Below, one piece after another: positions 1 to 13,100 of a stretch of 64,000 bases of DNA. The number at the start of each line of letters is the position of its first letter. Position 1 is the stretch's first letter. The notes under the pieces are model-generated. The model was not told where the DNA came from and ran no database searches. It was given only the letters and a program-made list of their open reading frames with translations. This DNA comes from Rhodamnia argentea (taxonomy: Eukaryota; Streptophyta; Magnoliopsida; Myrtales; Myrtaceae), in contig NC_063151.1 of NCBI RefSeq assembly GCF_020921035.1, forward strand, positions 31,688,934 to 31,752,933, given 5' to 3'. Position numbers and translations under genes: made by a program.

Positions 1-3000
1 GCACCACATTAATAAGACCCAGTGAGGCAACACTTCTTACCTCCTTTTTCTCACTAGGGAATTCATATGAGCAAAATAGACAAAGCTTCAGTACGAAAAG
101 CAATAAAGAAATCACAAGTAAGATGCCCCAGCAAAGGTGCATCATAGTACTAGTGACCTCAAGCTGACATAGCCAGATACTATGTGCTCTTCACATGCCA
201 ACTCAAACTGAGTGCCAGTTTCGACAAAAAAAAAAAAAACTGAGAGCCACAAAATCCAGAGTTTGTTTTCTCAACGGATACTATAAAATTCGAAAACTCA
301 CCTTTCTGAAGGTAATCCAACTACAATGTGCGTCAATCTTTCGTTTAGAGTTGCATACCGGGAGGCTCCACCTCTCCGCACCATATTGACTAGATTTCGC
401 AGATCAGAAGACTCAAAACCAACAAGTGTTAACCTACATTCTGACAAATACAGGTCATTGTCTTCATTTTCAGAGTCTTCAGCAACACAACCATCATGAT
501 TCACCTCCCCATTGGATTGCACAGCTGGCACTTCATTATTATCCTCTTTTGCAAGGAAATGGGGATCCACAAACATTGAAGACATATTCTGAGAGAGAGT
601 AGTCTCTAAATCTGGATCATCATGGTCAGTAGCTGAAATGGAATGGAAGTCCCCATCTCCAACCATTGAAGAGGGGAGAGACTGTGAACTTCTAATAACT
701 CTCTCCTGATTTTGCTGACTACTTGCGGTTTTCACTGACGACATGGAACTACCCTGAACAGGATAGGACTCCTCATTAAGACATGCTAGTCAGCAAAAGC
801 AGACAAAATTAGAGTCAGATAACTAGATGGCTCAAAAATAACATAATGTTCCTACAGTTGACAGCAACAAGCTATTTTAGTAACTAAATATCACCTTTCC
901 TGGAAGTTGATTGATCAAACCATTTGCGATTCACAATATGAATGTGACCCCATCTTTTAGCGACCTTGTATTTATCACCTTCTGGAGCTTACAGCCAGTC
1001 AAGGGCACAACACAATCTAAAGAACTTAGAAGCATCGTAGTGGGACTCACAGTGCTACAAAGCATCATATATGAGGCCAATAGAAAGATTCATTGGTAAT
1101 AACATTGCTGGGCAATGTGCTTTGAGCAACCAACTGGCAGTCCTAACTCACACTGGAGAAGCAAGAACTTGTAACAGAGACCGAAGAAATTGAGGATCTT
1201 TCGACAATTTGTGGTTAAAAGTGTACGTTGTTTAACACATCGTTTCCTTGAACCACAAACACAACTCTTTAGGACTGACGTAGAAGTCAAAGTCAATGCT
1301 ATTCTCATGCCAGGAAGATTCACTGTTTCTCATCTGAGTAATCAAATTCCCAAGTAAAATGATATTACCAAAAACCAGAATAAAATCAAGAATAGCTATT
1401 TCCCATACGTTCGTAACATATTTCTACGCAGATCAAACCAAAAAAGAATTAAGTTATTTCAGTAAATACACTCAATCAACTACAATCCTTTAATCCTTTT
1501 ACCCATTAACATCTTAGAAGATTTCACAAAACCTTCGTCACTTAGTTTTTGACTTTTCGGAAATATACTAGCCGATGAATTAGTAGTTGTTCTCGTTTCT
1601 TTAGTACCTTTAGTGGTTCCTATACCTGTCATGCTTCTTGGATTATTTACAAGTGGTATTCAAGCTCTTATTTTTGCAACTATAGCCGCGGCTTATATGG
1701 GCGAATCCATGGAGGGTCATCACTGACTCTTTTTCAAAATAGTCGCTTTTTAGTTTAGCCCTCAAGCTACAATTTTCAGTAAACCTTCAAATGATACAAA
1801 TTTTCTTTTCAATCTCTTAAAAGTGTTTTCATAAGTGAAGACGATAAAGATATGCGCATTTTCATATGGCGATCAGATATCAAAGTAAAAAATATGCAAG
1901 CAAATCACTGGACCTTAATCTTGAAGAATTTGACCAAAAAAAAAATCTTGAAGAAAAAAAGGATATATCTGCAATTAAATGAGTGCACTTCCTGGTCAAT
2001 TCTGCAGAATATTTCCCACCATATTGTGTAATATGTTTCTGAATCTCCTTCCGCGCATCTGAGACAATCAAGGACATAAAAATTGAAGAACTGGATGACA
2101 ACCAACAGCAGCAGCTAAATCAAATAATCAGCACCTGCAGGAATTCCAGTGACGCATATTGTCAATCCAGAAAATGGAAGAACTCTGTAAGACTCCTGAG
2201 GTACAACACGGTGCTCGTTACGGCATTGGTATAACCAATTGATGGTGACAACAGGTTTCTTCAGAACATTTAAAGCCCACTGCACGATGACAACATTAAT
2301 TGATAAACACAATTGATCTCTCGAGGATGGGATTCATAAAAGAATCTGCACAGAGGATATTCAGAAAAACTATGGATGAAATCCTTCCCTATTCAGCCAA
2401 CTCAAGCAGAGTGCTACCCACGATGCTTCCAACACTTAGTGAAAAAACATGGTGTATCTTGTTTAAAGTGATTTAACCTTACCAAGATACAACAAATTTG
2501 ATACTCTTCAATTAAATTCAAAGTATTAACTCCAACTTAAACCTTGTATTTTGCAGCCAAAACATTCTTCACAATTACGAAGCTAACATCTGCCGAAGTT
2601 TTTGTCTGTAGAACTCCCCCCATTGAAGTTACCAGTTTCTCGATCTCAGCCTGCAGATTCACAGAAATGGTGAAAAAGTAAGAGAGAAGACAGGCCGCTG
2701 CCATATTTGTTCAGACAAAGGGATACGTGGATAAAGGATAACAGAAACACCATACTGAATTACAGAGACGAGTAACAACAAAATACAAGACCAGGCTTAT
2801 CAAGGAACAGGCATACCTTCTCATCCATCTCAAATCCAGATGCAAGGACTTTGACACCATCCATTGCAAGACAACAAGCATACCCTTTTTGAGGTAGAGG
2901 TCTCCGTTCTTTTGCACATGAAACCACACACTGTGGACCTGCAAGCAACCAAAGTACCGCCCATCAAAATCGACATCATTTCCCCAAGCAGAAGAATTAC

Positions 3001-3460
3001 TCTCAACTTGCTTATCCAGTATATTAACCCTCAATGCTTCCATTTTCATTTCTCAACTACAAGTCGTGGTTTAGCATTTAGCAGCCTCGAATAAAAACCA
3101 GAAAATAAAACTAGGACGAGAACGAGATCTTTACCAACTAGCTTACACCCTTTCGCCTGAAGATCCTCGAACTTCTCCTGCAAAACAACAAGCCAGTAGC
3201 TCTCATGACGTAAAACAACCTCAAACCCAATTCTCAAAATTTAACCCAAAAGCCATAGTGCCAGATCCCAATGTACTCACGTGATCGGGACAAGAGATAA
3301 CGTGGAAATCGCAGGGCCCATTCCGAGAAGGATCGCAGCAGAGGAAGACCTCAGCTCCGTTCAGCTTGAGTGCGTCGTGAAGCGTGTCGAACAGCTCGGG
3401 GGGCACCAAGTTCCTCGACATGAACACGTTCGCCCCCTGAAACGGCTTCGTCTTCATCAT
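1..3460 (-). CDS. MEI1: MEI1/TopBP1-like BRCT-domain protein, 5' part only (runs off left edge)
   Basis: BRCT-repeat protein of the TopBP1/Dpb11 class; the Arabidopsis member MEI1 acts in meiotic DNA repair and checkpoint control in the nucleus (family knowledge). Exons read on the minus strand: 3281-3460, 3135-3177, 2817-2938, 2543-2650, 2135-2279, 1967-2058, 895-988, 302-785 and 1-53 (cut by the edge). The start gives [20 protein letters not shown]; the second Met is equally possible. BRCT-like blocks include [11 protein letters not shown], the [19 protein letters not shown] segment and KWFDQS, each with the late Trp typical of BRCT folds. Phases are continuous through all nine exons when the intron at 989-1966 is taken as AT-AA. 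That intron also holds plastid DNA. The C-terminal half lies outside the window. Upstream of the start is a MULE element about 270 bp away, so the promoter is short or overlaps the transposon. Confidence 0.85.
989..1966 (-). other. U12-type intron of the BRCT gene (AT-AA ends)
   Basis: The exon ends in codon GAT at 1967 and the intron opens with ATATCCTTT, the exact U12-type 5' splice site. Near the other end CCCTTGAC resembles the U12 branch site and lies about 11 nt from the junction. Keeping the frame into the next block ([14 protein letters not shown]) requires the intron to end in AA at 989. An AG end one base later would shift the frame unless the donor also moves two bases upstream, where it no longer matches U12. 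No other exon was recognised inside. Confidence 0.6.
1385..1795 (+). pseudogene. atpI: Plastid atpI fragment inserted in nucleus (NUPT)
   Basis: A decayed copy of the 3' part of the plastid gene for ATP synthase CF0 subunit a. The plus strand encodes [10 protein letters not shown], then [28 protein letters not shown] and the C-terminus GESMEGHH followed by TGA at 1724-1726. Decay is clear: an in-frame TGA at 1550-1552 stands where the protein has Arg (CGA to TGA), an 8-bp tandem duplication (AATCCTTT twice, 1484-1499) breaks the frame, and the Val run in ELVVVLVS is one codon shorter than I recall for the plastid protein. Weaker similarity extends upstream to about 1385 and probably into the atpI-atpH spacer to about 1795. 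It lies antisense to the host gene inside the intron at 989-1966. Confidence 0.88.
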
Positions 3461-3723
3461 TTTCTTCCTTTCTTCTCTGGCAGCGATTTCCTCAGCAGAC
3501 GATCGGTCTCATTGCTAAGATTTCGCGAAATCCGAATGCATGTGCGTGAGAGAGACCGACGACGAAGCGAAGACGAATCGAAACTTCGAAGAGGATGAAG
3601 GACGAGCGAATTGGGAAAATTGACTGGAGTGAGCTTTCTGAATTCTTCCCCAAATTGGGTTGATTAGGGTGTGAGAAAGCGCGGGAAGGGTTTTCTTGGA
3701 TTCTTTTCGGATTTTCCTTTTAA

Positions 3724-3732
3724 TAACCTTTT
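3724..3732. repeat. Left 9-bp target-site duplication of the MULE
   Basis: TAACCTTTT directly before the left TIR; partner TTACCTTTT follows the right TIR at 4996-5004 (8 of 9 identical). Confidence 0.75.
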
Positions 3733-4995
3733 GGGAAAATTTCAAAAAAGAGTCCCAAATACCCTCACTTTCTCAAAAAAGGGCCCGAAGTGAACTTTGT
3801 GTCAAATAAGAGCCTAAAGTGTCATCCGTGTTTCAAAAAAGGGCCTGGCTAGGGGTTTTTGGGTCTTTTTACATTTTTTTATTTATTTTCTTTTTTCTTT
3901 CCTTTTTTTCTTTACTTTTTTCCTTTTTTTTCCTTCCCTCATCGGCACTCGTGGGGTGGCGGCCTCGCCGACGGCCGCGAGGCTGATCCTCTCCTAGGCA
4001 AGGTGGCCTAGCACCTTCTGACAAGGGGAGCCCTTGCCAAACCGGGCAAATCCGGCCACCATTGAATCCCACGCAAATCTAGTCCACCGTCCGTGGTCAT
4101 TGGCGTAGAGCAAGGGTTTCCCGCCTAGCCCAGGAGAGGGCGACCCTTGCCCAACATAGGCCGAGGTTGGTGGTGGTGCGTTTGAAGATGTTCGCGTTCT
4201 GGAGACGGGCTACCTCTGTTCTATCCCGAGGTCCATTTTTTCGAACGTAGTTTTGCTTTTCTTCTCTACCAAAACCACCGCACAGTCTTTGCTCGATGAC
4301 ACTCAGATTCGATCCTCAACTTGTGCATAGATTTTTATTGGAATTGGACCAGCACCCAACCCGGTTGCACTCCCTCTGCTTCCCTTATAGTCCAATATTC
4401 TCCATCTATACCTCTCTCTCACCGCAACGTTCCTTTCATCGCCTATGAAGAACTGTAGCCGGGCCTCACTTGGGCCGACGTCGAATGAGGGCGATGGTCG
4501 CCCTCGCCCGGGTTGGGCAAGGGACTCTTGCCGCGTCGCCGCAACATCAACGCTTAGACAAAGACCAATCCAAAAGGGAGATAGCTCCGGGCGAGGTATC
4601 GGATCATGTTATTGGAGGTGAAAACAGATGGGGGCTCGATGCTGTAGAGGAAGAGGTGGAGGAGTAGGTGGCCCGGGAGGTGGTTCTTATTCTTGACGGC
4701 GGCAGCGTGACCAGAGAGGGCGATGATTTGAGCATGGGCTTGCTAGATCCGGGTGAGGGAAGGGCGCGGTGGGAGAGAGACAGAGGAGAGAGGGCGGTGG
4801 TGGAGGCAAAAAAAAAAGGAAAAAGTAAAGAAAAAAAGGAAATAAATCAAAAAAATGTAAAAAGACCCAAAACCCCATAGCGAGGCCCTTTTTTGAAACA
4901 TAAAAGGCCCTCGGGCCTTTATTTGACACAAAGTTCACTCCGGGCCCTTTCTTGAGAAAGTAAGGACATTTGGGGCTCTTTTTTGAAATTTTCCC
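3733..4995. mobile_element. Non-autonomous MULE-type DNA transposon, 1263 bp
   Basis: The two ends are long imperfect terminal inverted repeats of about 190 bp, each starting GGGAAAATTTCAAAAAAGAG and continuing through a T-rich tract. They are flanked by a 9-bp target duplication with one mismatch: TAACCTTTT at 3724-3732 and TTACCTTTT at 4996-5004. Long TIRs plus a 9-bp duplication are the hallmark of Mutator-like elements. The interior (about 3940-4800) is GC-rich and has no transposase reading frame, so movement would have needed a transposase from elsewhere. The GC-rich cargo may be captured host DNA, but no source gene was recognised. Confidence 0.82.
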
Positions 4996-5021
4996 TTACC
5001 TTTTTGCTATTAATTTTTGAA

Positions 5022-5135
5022 AAAATTTCAAATAATGACTCGAAATGCTCTCATTTTCTTAAATAAGAGCCCAAAGTGAATATTGTTTCAAATTCATAAC
5101 AAGTTTCAAATAAGGGCATGGAGTGGTCATATAGG
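5022..5135. repeat. Diverged solo TIR related to the adjacent MULE
   Basis: About 110 bp immediately right of the complete element follows the same order of words as its left TIR: AAATTTCAAATAATGACTC, a CTCATTTTCTTAAATAAGAG block, a CCAAAGTGAA block and a final TTTCAAATAAGGGCATGG. It is clearly more diverged, and no partner end was found. It is best read as the remnant of an older, related insertion. Confidence 0.6.
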
Positions 5136-7130
5136 TATGGCATAAAGGGCATTTTCGTCGTTTATCTTTTTTATTCTTTAATTATTTTCTCGAAACCTCA
5201 AACTTTCTCATTTTCACATGATTGCTTCCAAACTTTAAAAAGTTACGGACAATTAAAAAGAAAAGTAAAAATATCTTGTAAATATGAATGTGTGGTTTAA
5301 TACTTTAATTATTTGATAACTCTTATTTATGCTTAGTTTGATTTTTTGCCTAGTACTAAGTTTAAACATAATTGGAGAGGCAAATGGGGACTTGAAAAAT
5401 TTGAACTCATGAGTTCCTAACCAGATACCATGTGAGATTTTATAGTACCACTACTAACTGTTTTGAAAACTTAAGCTATTAGATAAAAGCGTAATTTAAT
5501 ATTTTAATTATTTTATCAAATTCAGAAATTTTGTCAAATGTGCTCCATATTTTATCCACATCCACATCGGTGGTGTTGTATAAGACAATCGACTGCCATA
5601 TCGGCGATTTTTTATCGAAATTAATTGGTACATTGACAAACTATGAAAATTTTTAATACTAAATTGATCAAATTGAAATATTACAATGAACTAGTATCCG
5701 TACCATAAATATAATAATTTGTTGGTTATTTTCCTAATAAGTTAGTTACATGTCCGGATCCAATCTTTTCATGTAGTTTTTTAGTGTGGACCCATGAGTG
5801 TAGCAAATTACATTGGATCATAGATAAAACTTTTGGATCATGTTTCAATTGCAACCAAAGATTAGGGCTTTTCAGTGATAATTTTTTTTTATAAAGTTCG
5901 ATAGTAGATTATGACCAACCAAAATTTTTTTAGGGACAATATTAAAACCTAACACAACTACTGGAAAAGACTAACGTGGACGACTGTGATAAATTTGGGG
6001 GCTTAGATGCACGAAATAAAAGTTTTACGACTCAAATGCTTTTACGATGACATGTTTTAAGTTACTTACAGATTCAACAGTGGAAATCAACCCCCTCCAT
6101 AACACAACTTCAGAAATACACTTACTAGGTTTAGTTTGGTCCGTACATTAGTTGAATGTTGGGACAAAAGTATGAAATCCGAAAATTCAATGGATTGATA
6201 CATGGCATCTCGGGTCGGCACTTGAGCATCGCAAAATTGACAGCATATTCAGAGCTCCGCCAAACTTGCATTATTACAAGACAAGATGGCAAGAGTAGGA
6301 GTAGCAGTAGTAGATGTACAATTAGATCCGATCTACACTATCGGACTTCTGAACCTTTAAAGGAGTGCTTGGAACCTCAAAGTTCCAGCGCACCCCATCC
6401 AAGGAAAATTTATAACGAGCCTTAAAGTCGCACCTAAGAAATTTCGAAAGAGGTCTCGGGGTGATATGATATGCGTTCACTTGATTAACTCTGCAGCTAA
6501 GTCACGTTCAGCTTCTGACTATGATTTTCTTGAAATCCCTCCTGATAAGTTTACTCTTCAGTAGAAATGTCTTGACCTCAGTCACTAAATAGGTTTGTGT
6601 TAAGGATTCTCGGGCGGGACTGCAAAAAACCTAATTCATTCGTCTGCCCATGGTCAGCCTTAATACAGGAGCTGGACCAAACTAATCTCTAATCCAATGG
6701 CAATCAACTGGACCCCGCATGATCAGACAGCGAAAACACCGAACACTTCTGGGAAATCTCGATTTGTTTGACTCGCTCCTCCCGACTTATGTATACTTCA
6801 TTACAGAATGACCAAGAGTATCTCGTCCATCAAGAGGAAAAATCTGACCGGTAACTGTCGCTCTACATTGATGACATAGAAGACAATCTTCGAAATAAAC
6901 TCAAAATAGGCAACTAAATTTAAGGCAAATAGGAATTTACAGCTCTTGCCCCGAAGAAATCACTGCTAGAGATATGAGGCATCCCACAATGCCAGTTAAC
7001 TACAAAGGCGGTGACGACCAGTCAGTCAAATGAATTCAAATAGCTATTGAAGAGATCAGCAAAAGGAAATGAACTTATGTTGCAAGGGACATCTTAAAGG
7101 TGTGTGATTTCTAATTCTCGCTATGTAGCA
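5136..7130. other. Gene-free stretch; 3' flank of the ubinuclein gene
   Basis: AT-rich DNA with no coding exon that I could recognise. The last several hundred bases before 7131 probably hold the 3' UTR of the minus-strand ubinuclein gene. A dispersed-repeat fragment is listed separately at 5393-5500. Confidence 0.5.
5393..5500 (-). repeat. Dispersed repeat fragment (copy A)
   Basis: Read on the minus strand this contains AATAGCTTAAGTTTTCAAAA, then AATCTCACATGGTAT and a GAACTCATGAGTTC block. The same order of words (AAATCTCACATGGTAT, then a GTTCGAATC tRNA-like box) occurs on the plus strand near 61980-62115. Such segments are common near plant genes and recall tRNA-derived SINE or LTR primer-site debris; the exact family is not identified. 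Confidence 0.4.
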
Positions 7131-10100
7131 TTAACTCGACTGTTCAAAACTCGGCGCAGCAGTTGGTTGAAGGTTTATTTTAGGGGGAAGAGCAGGATTG
7201 GGTCTGGTAGATACGAGTCTTTCCTCTCCGAACTTCTCCGAATGAATAGGCATTTCATTCAAATCCACCTCCTGTTTTCTCTTAACCTTTTTCTTAGGCA
7301 ATATGGCCTCTCCCTGTCTCGCATCTTCCAAGAAGTTGCTTGAACTTACCTTGGTTTTCTCTTGCTTAATTCTATCTGAGGAGACATTTGCTGAAGGACT
7401 GGGAACCCTAGCAGTTGCTGCTGTTGGGCTGTGAATAGTTCTGCTAGCAGAAGTTGAACCATGAATGCCCGAATCAATAGGCAATCTCTCTGGCGGCTGT
7501 TGTGGCTGAGCAACTGAAAGACCCTCAACTCGAACCGACTCCTCTGTTTTAGGTGCCAACATCTTTTTCCGCCTCATTTTCTCTTGATCCTCCTATAAAC
7601 AGATGTTAAGAACGGCATAAGCTACCATTTAGTGGCATATATCTGCTTATGCGTCGCACTTGGAGGAAATTCACATACAGGAGCAAGGATAATGAAAAGA
7701 GAAACTGCAGATACTTCTACCACTGCGAGGTCTCCAAATTCATAAATTACACCTCTCAAGAAACATACATTAATTATACTATCAATGTTCAATCTATCCT
7801 CTAAAGCAGACAACCAATTTAATTAGTTGTGACTAGGGAATCACAATTTCCTGCATCCACATGAAGAAACATAAAAGCTGTAATATGTAGCATTTACACA
7901 TAAAGCATGTCAAAGCAATAGGGGAAATAAACAAAGACAATACAATAATCACTTGGAGGAAAAACTATGTCAAGTCGTGTTGCGGGCAGGTAAAATGCAA
8001 AAAGAAATTGCCGTTCTCCCTTTCCACCAAGCAATACATATTCTCTTTCAGATCATGGAAAAGAAAGTTGATGGAAGAAAGTCGAAATAATCATACCTTG
8101 TGTTTGCTGTAAAGTGCCCTTCGCCTCTCTTTGGCCCTACAAATTGCACGCTTAATACCATGGTTGTCCATGAAACCATTTGGCCACAACTCTGCAAGCT
8201 GCACCAAGTCTCCAAAAAGTCAAGACATTACACTGACAAAAGCCTCAGAACCAACCAGTGGATACAGGTAAAAACAAACCTAGGAGACAAATTAACAGAG
8301 ATCATATAAAATAAAAAGTCAAGCCAACCAATTCAGGATGCACGATTATACGATTATCATCAAAATGCTTAATTGAAATGACTTCACAAAGGCCCAAAAG
8401 TTGAGAACCGCAGCCATTTCCAAAAGCAGATTGCACTGTCCTCTCTTTGGATCAGTTATTCATTCAGAACAAAAGGAAAGGCGGGTTTGGTGCTTGCACA
8501 ATTTTATATAAATACCCGCATCAGGAAAATCTTCACCATGTTTGACAACTATAGGAACATGCTTGCAACTGTGACCATAAAAAATCTTAAAGATCAGCAC
8601 TGTAAATGCAGTCGATCCCAAATCCAGATATTACTTCCCCGCAAAACTATGGCATATACACAATGACGATGGTTTTGTGAACACTTCCACAAAGATGAAC
8701 CGTCAAAACAATATTGCAACATGTCTATAGCAGCTAGACAGCAATAAGAATATTTATTTCTAGTTTTTGGGGCAAGTAGTACCTCAGCATATAACTTTCT
8801 GACTTGTGGACCTGTGTCCTCATCGAGACCCTGAAAGCATAAAATCAAATAGACAAACAAGATTTAAAGTAGCTTTCTAAAGCATGTTTGAAATAGAAAA
8901 ATGCAGTCTAAAAAATGCAGACAAAATATGTACATCAACAAAAAGGTCATAGAGATCACAAATCTTGTCCTCCATTGCAGCATCCATATCACACTGTCTT
9001 TTAGGGATTGGTTTTTCTTCCGATTCCTGAAAATCATCCGATGCTCCAGACTGATGCTGTAGAGCCTAAATATTTGGTGGAGAATGATAACTTTGGTAAG
9101 CATGCAAAAACATAAACCACAATTAAGTAATCAACAAAAACAAATTCTTCTGAACCCTTTCAGTCAAACGTCAATAAAAACAGGTTAAAAGCCATTAACA
9201 AGTCAGTCACGTCACGCAAAGAAACCATTAAAGATGACAAATCATTCAATTTTGCCTGGTCAAGTGCACCAGCAGTCAAAGCCATTAGAAGAAGAGGGCA
9301 GTGAAGGGATTGAAATAACTCTAAGCTTCACAGCTGATAAGATACGAAAAATAAAATCATCTGACACAGTGTCACTCTCCTCCCATCAACCCACCCCAAC
9401 AGAAAAAGATAGCCAAAATAAAAATGGATGGAATTGGAGAGAAGGGAAGGGGGGACCCAAGAAAATGATGAAAAGTGCTCAGACTAGCTTCATAAGAGAG
9501 CCTGAACAAGCCAACAACGTAGAATACAGCATCTCATGTTGAAACAAAACATGTGTGAAATTCAAATCCAAAATCTAACGTGTTAGGGAAAATTCTACGG
9601 TGCAAATCAGACAGGAGTAAGAATATGTCAAGTTATGAAGAAAATTAAGTGACATGACTGACGAGGCCCTTCAATTGTCAAAGGATAAAAGATGTTAAGT
9701 TCCATTTTGTGTGGCACATGTGTTTGATTATACGGTGGTGGAGTGGGTGGGTGTGCTACATGAAGTGAAAAGGTTCAACACAACGTGAAACCTCAAAAGC
9801 CTAGACCATCTAACCCAGTAATATCAGCAAGGCAAATTCTGCAGCCTTGCACCCCTTGAATCTATCACAACCAAAGGTGGCAGAATGGGTCAAAGACCGA
9901 CTTTTTAACTCATACTTAGTGGGCTCGGTATTATCTATGTTGGTTAAAATTTTAAAAACAGGTTGCTAGGGGTTTAGAGGTTTAGAGAAGCAAAGTTCAA
10001 CTAGATATGGGTTTTAATTGGTCTAACATACCCATTTTCAAACCCATAGTTCGCACTTGGGCGGTTGCTCAACATCAAACAAGCCGTCCACGCTCTTCAT

Positions 10101-13100
10101 CATGGCCCTATCTCCTGCTTCCTGGTTATGACTGATGGAGAGACATATAATTGTTGACAAGTTCTTTTTCCATGTGAAATTTTATCGATCCATTTTGCGC
10201 TCATTAATTGGGTTTTAATATGGTCCCCTGATCCTTGCTAATTACGCTTGAAAGTTATGAACTTGATATCTAAAGTTCCCCCAGCACTAATTTGTTAATC
10301 CTTGGTTAAAATTTTTTTTGAACATGTTGGTGTTATTATCGTGTCATTTATAAAAATAGGACTAAATCGTATATGCAAGTAATGGAACTTCCTTAACTGA
10401 GATGCTCAAGAGTTCGTAATTGACGAGATTCATCATTTCCACGATTGAAGTTTTTTTTTTTACAGACTCTATTGTACAATCATTCCTCAATGAGAAAGCT
10501 TCCTTTTCCTATATAAGTGATGCACGTCAATTTAAGGCATGCTTCAACTTTCCAAAATATTATTCTAAAAGATAAAAACCTTAGTGTTCAAAATTCCAGC
10601 ACTAGGAGAAATAACAAGAGACATGTTCTAGTAGCTTGATTTGTCAAAAAAAAAATTTTGGTTCAATTTGTTTTTAGTTGGTTAGTTTTTTTTTTTTTTT
10701 TTTTTGGTATGCTACTTTCCATATTCAAGGGGACAAATTTGCTAAGAAATGAAGCCAGGATTAGGTTGCAAATGGGAGGGGTCCAGTGGTGTCAAATACG
10801 GGTCGCTCAAGTTACATCTCATAGAATAGTCAATATGGTAGAATGGGTCAATTTGGATCGGACCTAAATTCGACCGCTAAAACCTATCGGACCCACCTGT
10901 TTGACAGGTCTAATCACAAGAGAAATACCACTCTTCAACGGAAAACCCCCATAAAGTTTATAACACATGAATAAATGTTTACATGCTCAACCTTTACATT
11001 CACTGACGCATCCAAAGTCAATGGCACTCCTCTAAGTTATGCACCTCATGCGAGAGAGAGAGAGAGAGAGAGAGTCGACCAAAACATACCTTAGTTTCCA
11101 AAGACGGAATACGCATCCGAACCATATCAGCAACTTCCTTCTTAATCAACTGGAACCTATTCTCTTTATCCTGCTTTGCTGACAAACCCATACTGACCAT
11201 GACTTTTAAGTTTCTCTGAACCAACAAAATACATCAGTAACAGAGTTAGGAGAGACATGATAAAAAAAAAAAGTAGACAGTAAATGCGACAAAAAAATCA
11301 TAGGAATGAGATGACAATTTAAGCATTCAGTGACAGCTGGCAACAAAATATATGATAGAAAGTGGAGCCAACACTCCTTTTCAGGCAAATTCCAGTGGAA
11401 TATTATCAAATTAAGGAAAGTAATGCTAATAATGGCAACAGCATTGCAAAATTTATTTCGGGTTGTCCCAGAAGAGGCCATTTCGGGTGCTTGAGAAAAG
11501 GTGAAGGATACTTCCTATCCAGTTGTTGATCAGGTAGGTTAGGACAGATAAGAAGCAGACATCAAACACATCCAGTTAAACCAACCGCTACATTCGGATT
11601 TCCAAAATAGTAGAAACCTATACATGCTTAAGGTCATAATATCAAGCAATTTGCATCTTGAATTGAATTTACTTGCCATATCAAGAATCATGGCCAATTA
11701 AACAATAAAATTTATTGAGAGTAGTCATAACCAATTCGCTAAAGGACATTCATTAGAAGCAACAAAATATTGTAAATCAAACTACTGGACCAAATAGCCA
11801 GTAAAAGGTTCGTCCTAAAAGGAACTCGAGCCATGTAGTTGTATAAATGGCATGGTAGTTCATACCATATTCTCTTGGAAGCATGACTACAACTAAAGAG
11901 CTAAACCCATTCCTTACCGCCCTGTGACATATAAGACCGCTGTGAAACAGACAACTATACACTGGGATTTATACGTCGTAGCTCGTCCATCATGGATTAG
12001 CAAATTGATTTTTTAATATCAAGTACTGTCTTAAGATTTCCATGGTGTGCTGTGATGGCACCTCGTAAACTACTGTTATCTGATGCAAGAGTCTCTTTCC
12101 AAAGATTGGACAAGATCACAAAATCATAAAAGCATCTTCAAAGGGATAGAGTCATGAATTTCAACAAATAACTGTAAAAAACACGAAAATGCACCCATGT
12201 CAATAATTCAATTCTTACATGAAGCAGAGACCCGTTTTTCTCAGAAGGTTCAAACTTCATACCAAACAGATGTCTGAATTACAAAAGAAGGAGCGAAAAA
12301 TGGATCATACAATGCTCAAGTCAAAATTAAAAGCATTCCCTGCTGCTTCAGCGAGAGTCACAAACATTCTCAAAATATTGGCAACATGAGATTTTCTACC
12401 TTCAGTGTTCTAAGCTGTACCAAATGACCAAGAATGCTCATTAGGCGATTTATTAGCTCCTTCGATATTTTTCCATGACTTGACTGCTGCAATAATGAAA
12501 AAAGATGGCATCATTTCATTGTCAAACAAAATAGTTGACAAGAAGTTTACGCAACTTAGCTTGCCAATGGGGTGCAGAAAAGAAAAAAATAGGATGGAAG
12601 TCATATAGGTTTTCGTGTGTACCGCCAGCCTAGCAACTTTAGCAAGCTTCAGCTTTACTTCAGTTGGTAATCTCCTCTTCACTGCCTGTGATGAGATATC
12701 AGCATCCTGATTCTCGGAAGCAGGTGGCCTAGCTGTATTGTTAAAACAAAGGAGCTGCTTAACTGAGTAAAAAAAATGACATCTTTAAATTATGATAAAT
12801 TAGTTCAAGTTTTCAATGCTTACATTCTGCAACTATCCTCTCCAAATCCCTAATGGCCTTCTCAAGCATTGTGCTTTTTGGCCTAAAACTGGAACCATCC
12901 TTCCTGTGAGAATGTGAAGGCTTCTGCCAAATAGGACATACAGAATCAGGCAACTGAAAAGTAGAATATCAAGCACCTTGACTGGGTTTAAGAAACAGAA
13001 TAAGGAAACTTATATACACATGCTATACTGCACACAATTTAATTGGCAACTTTCTGACTTTGAACATTCGAAAGAAAACAACAAAAAGAGTAAAGAAGTT

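Noticed and set aside
1090..1323. 77-codon minus-strand frame as an extra exon of the BRCT gene
   Set aside because: It does not resemble any BRCT block, and the flanking exons join in phase without it.
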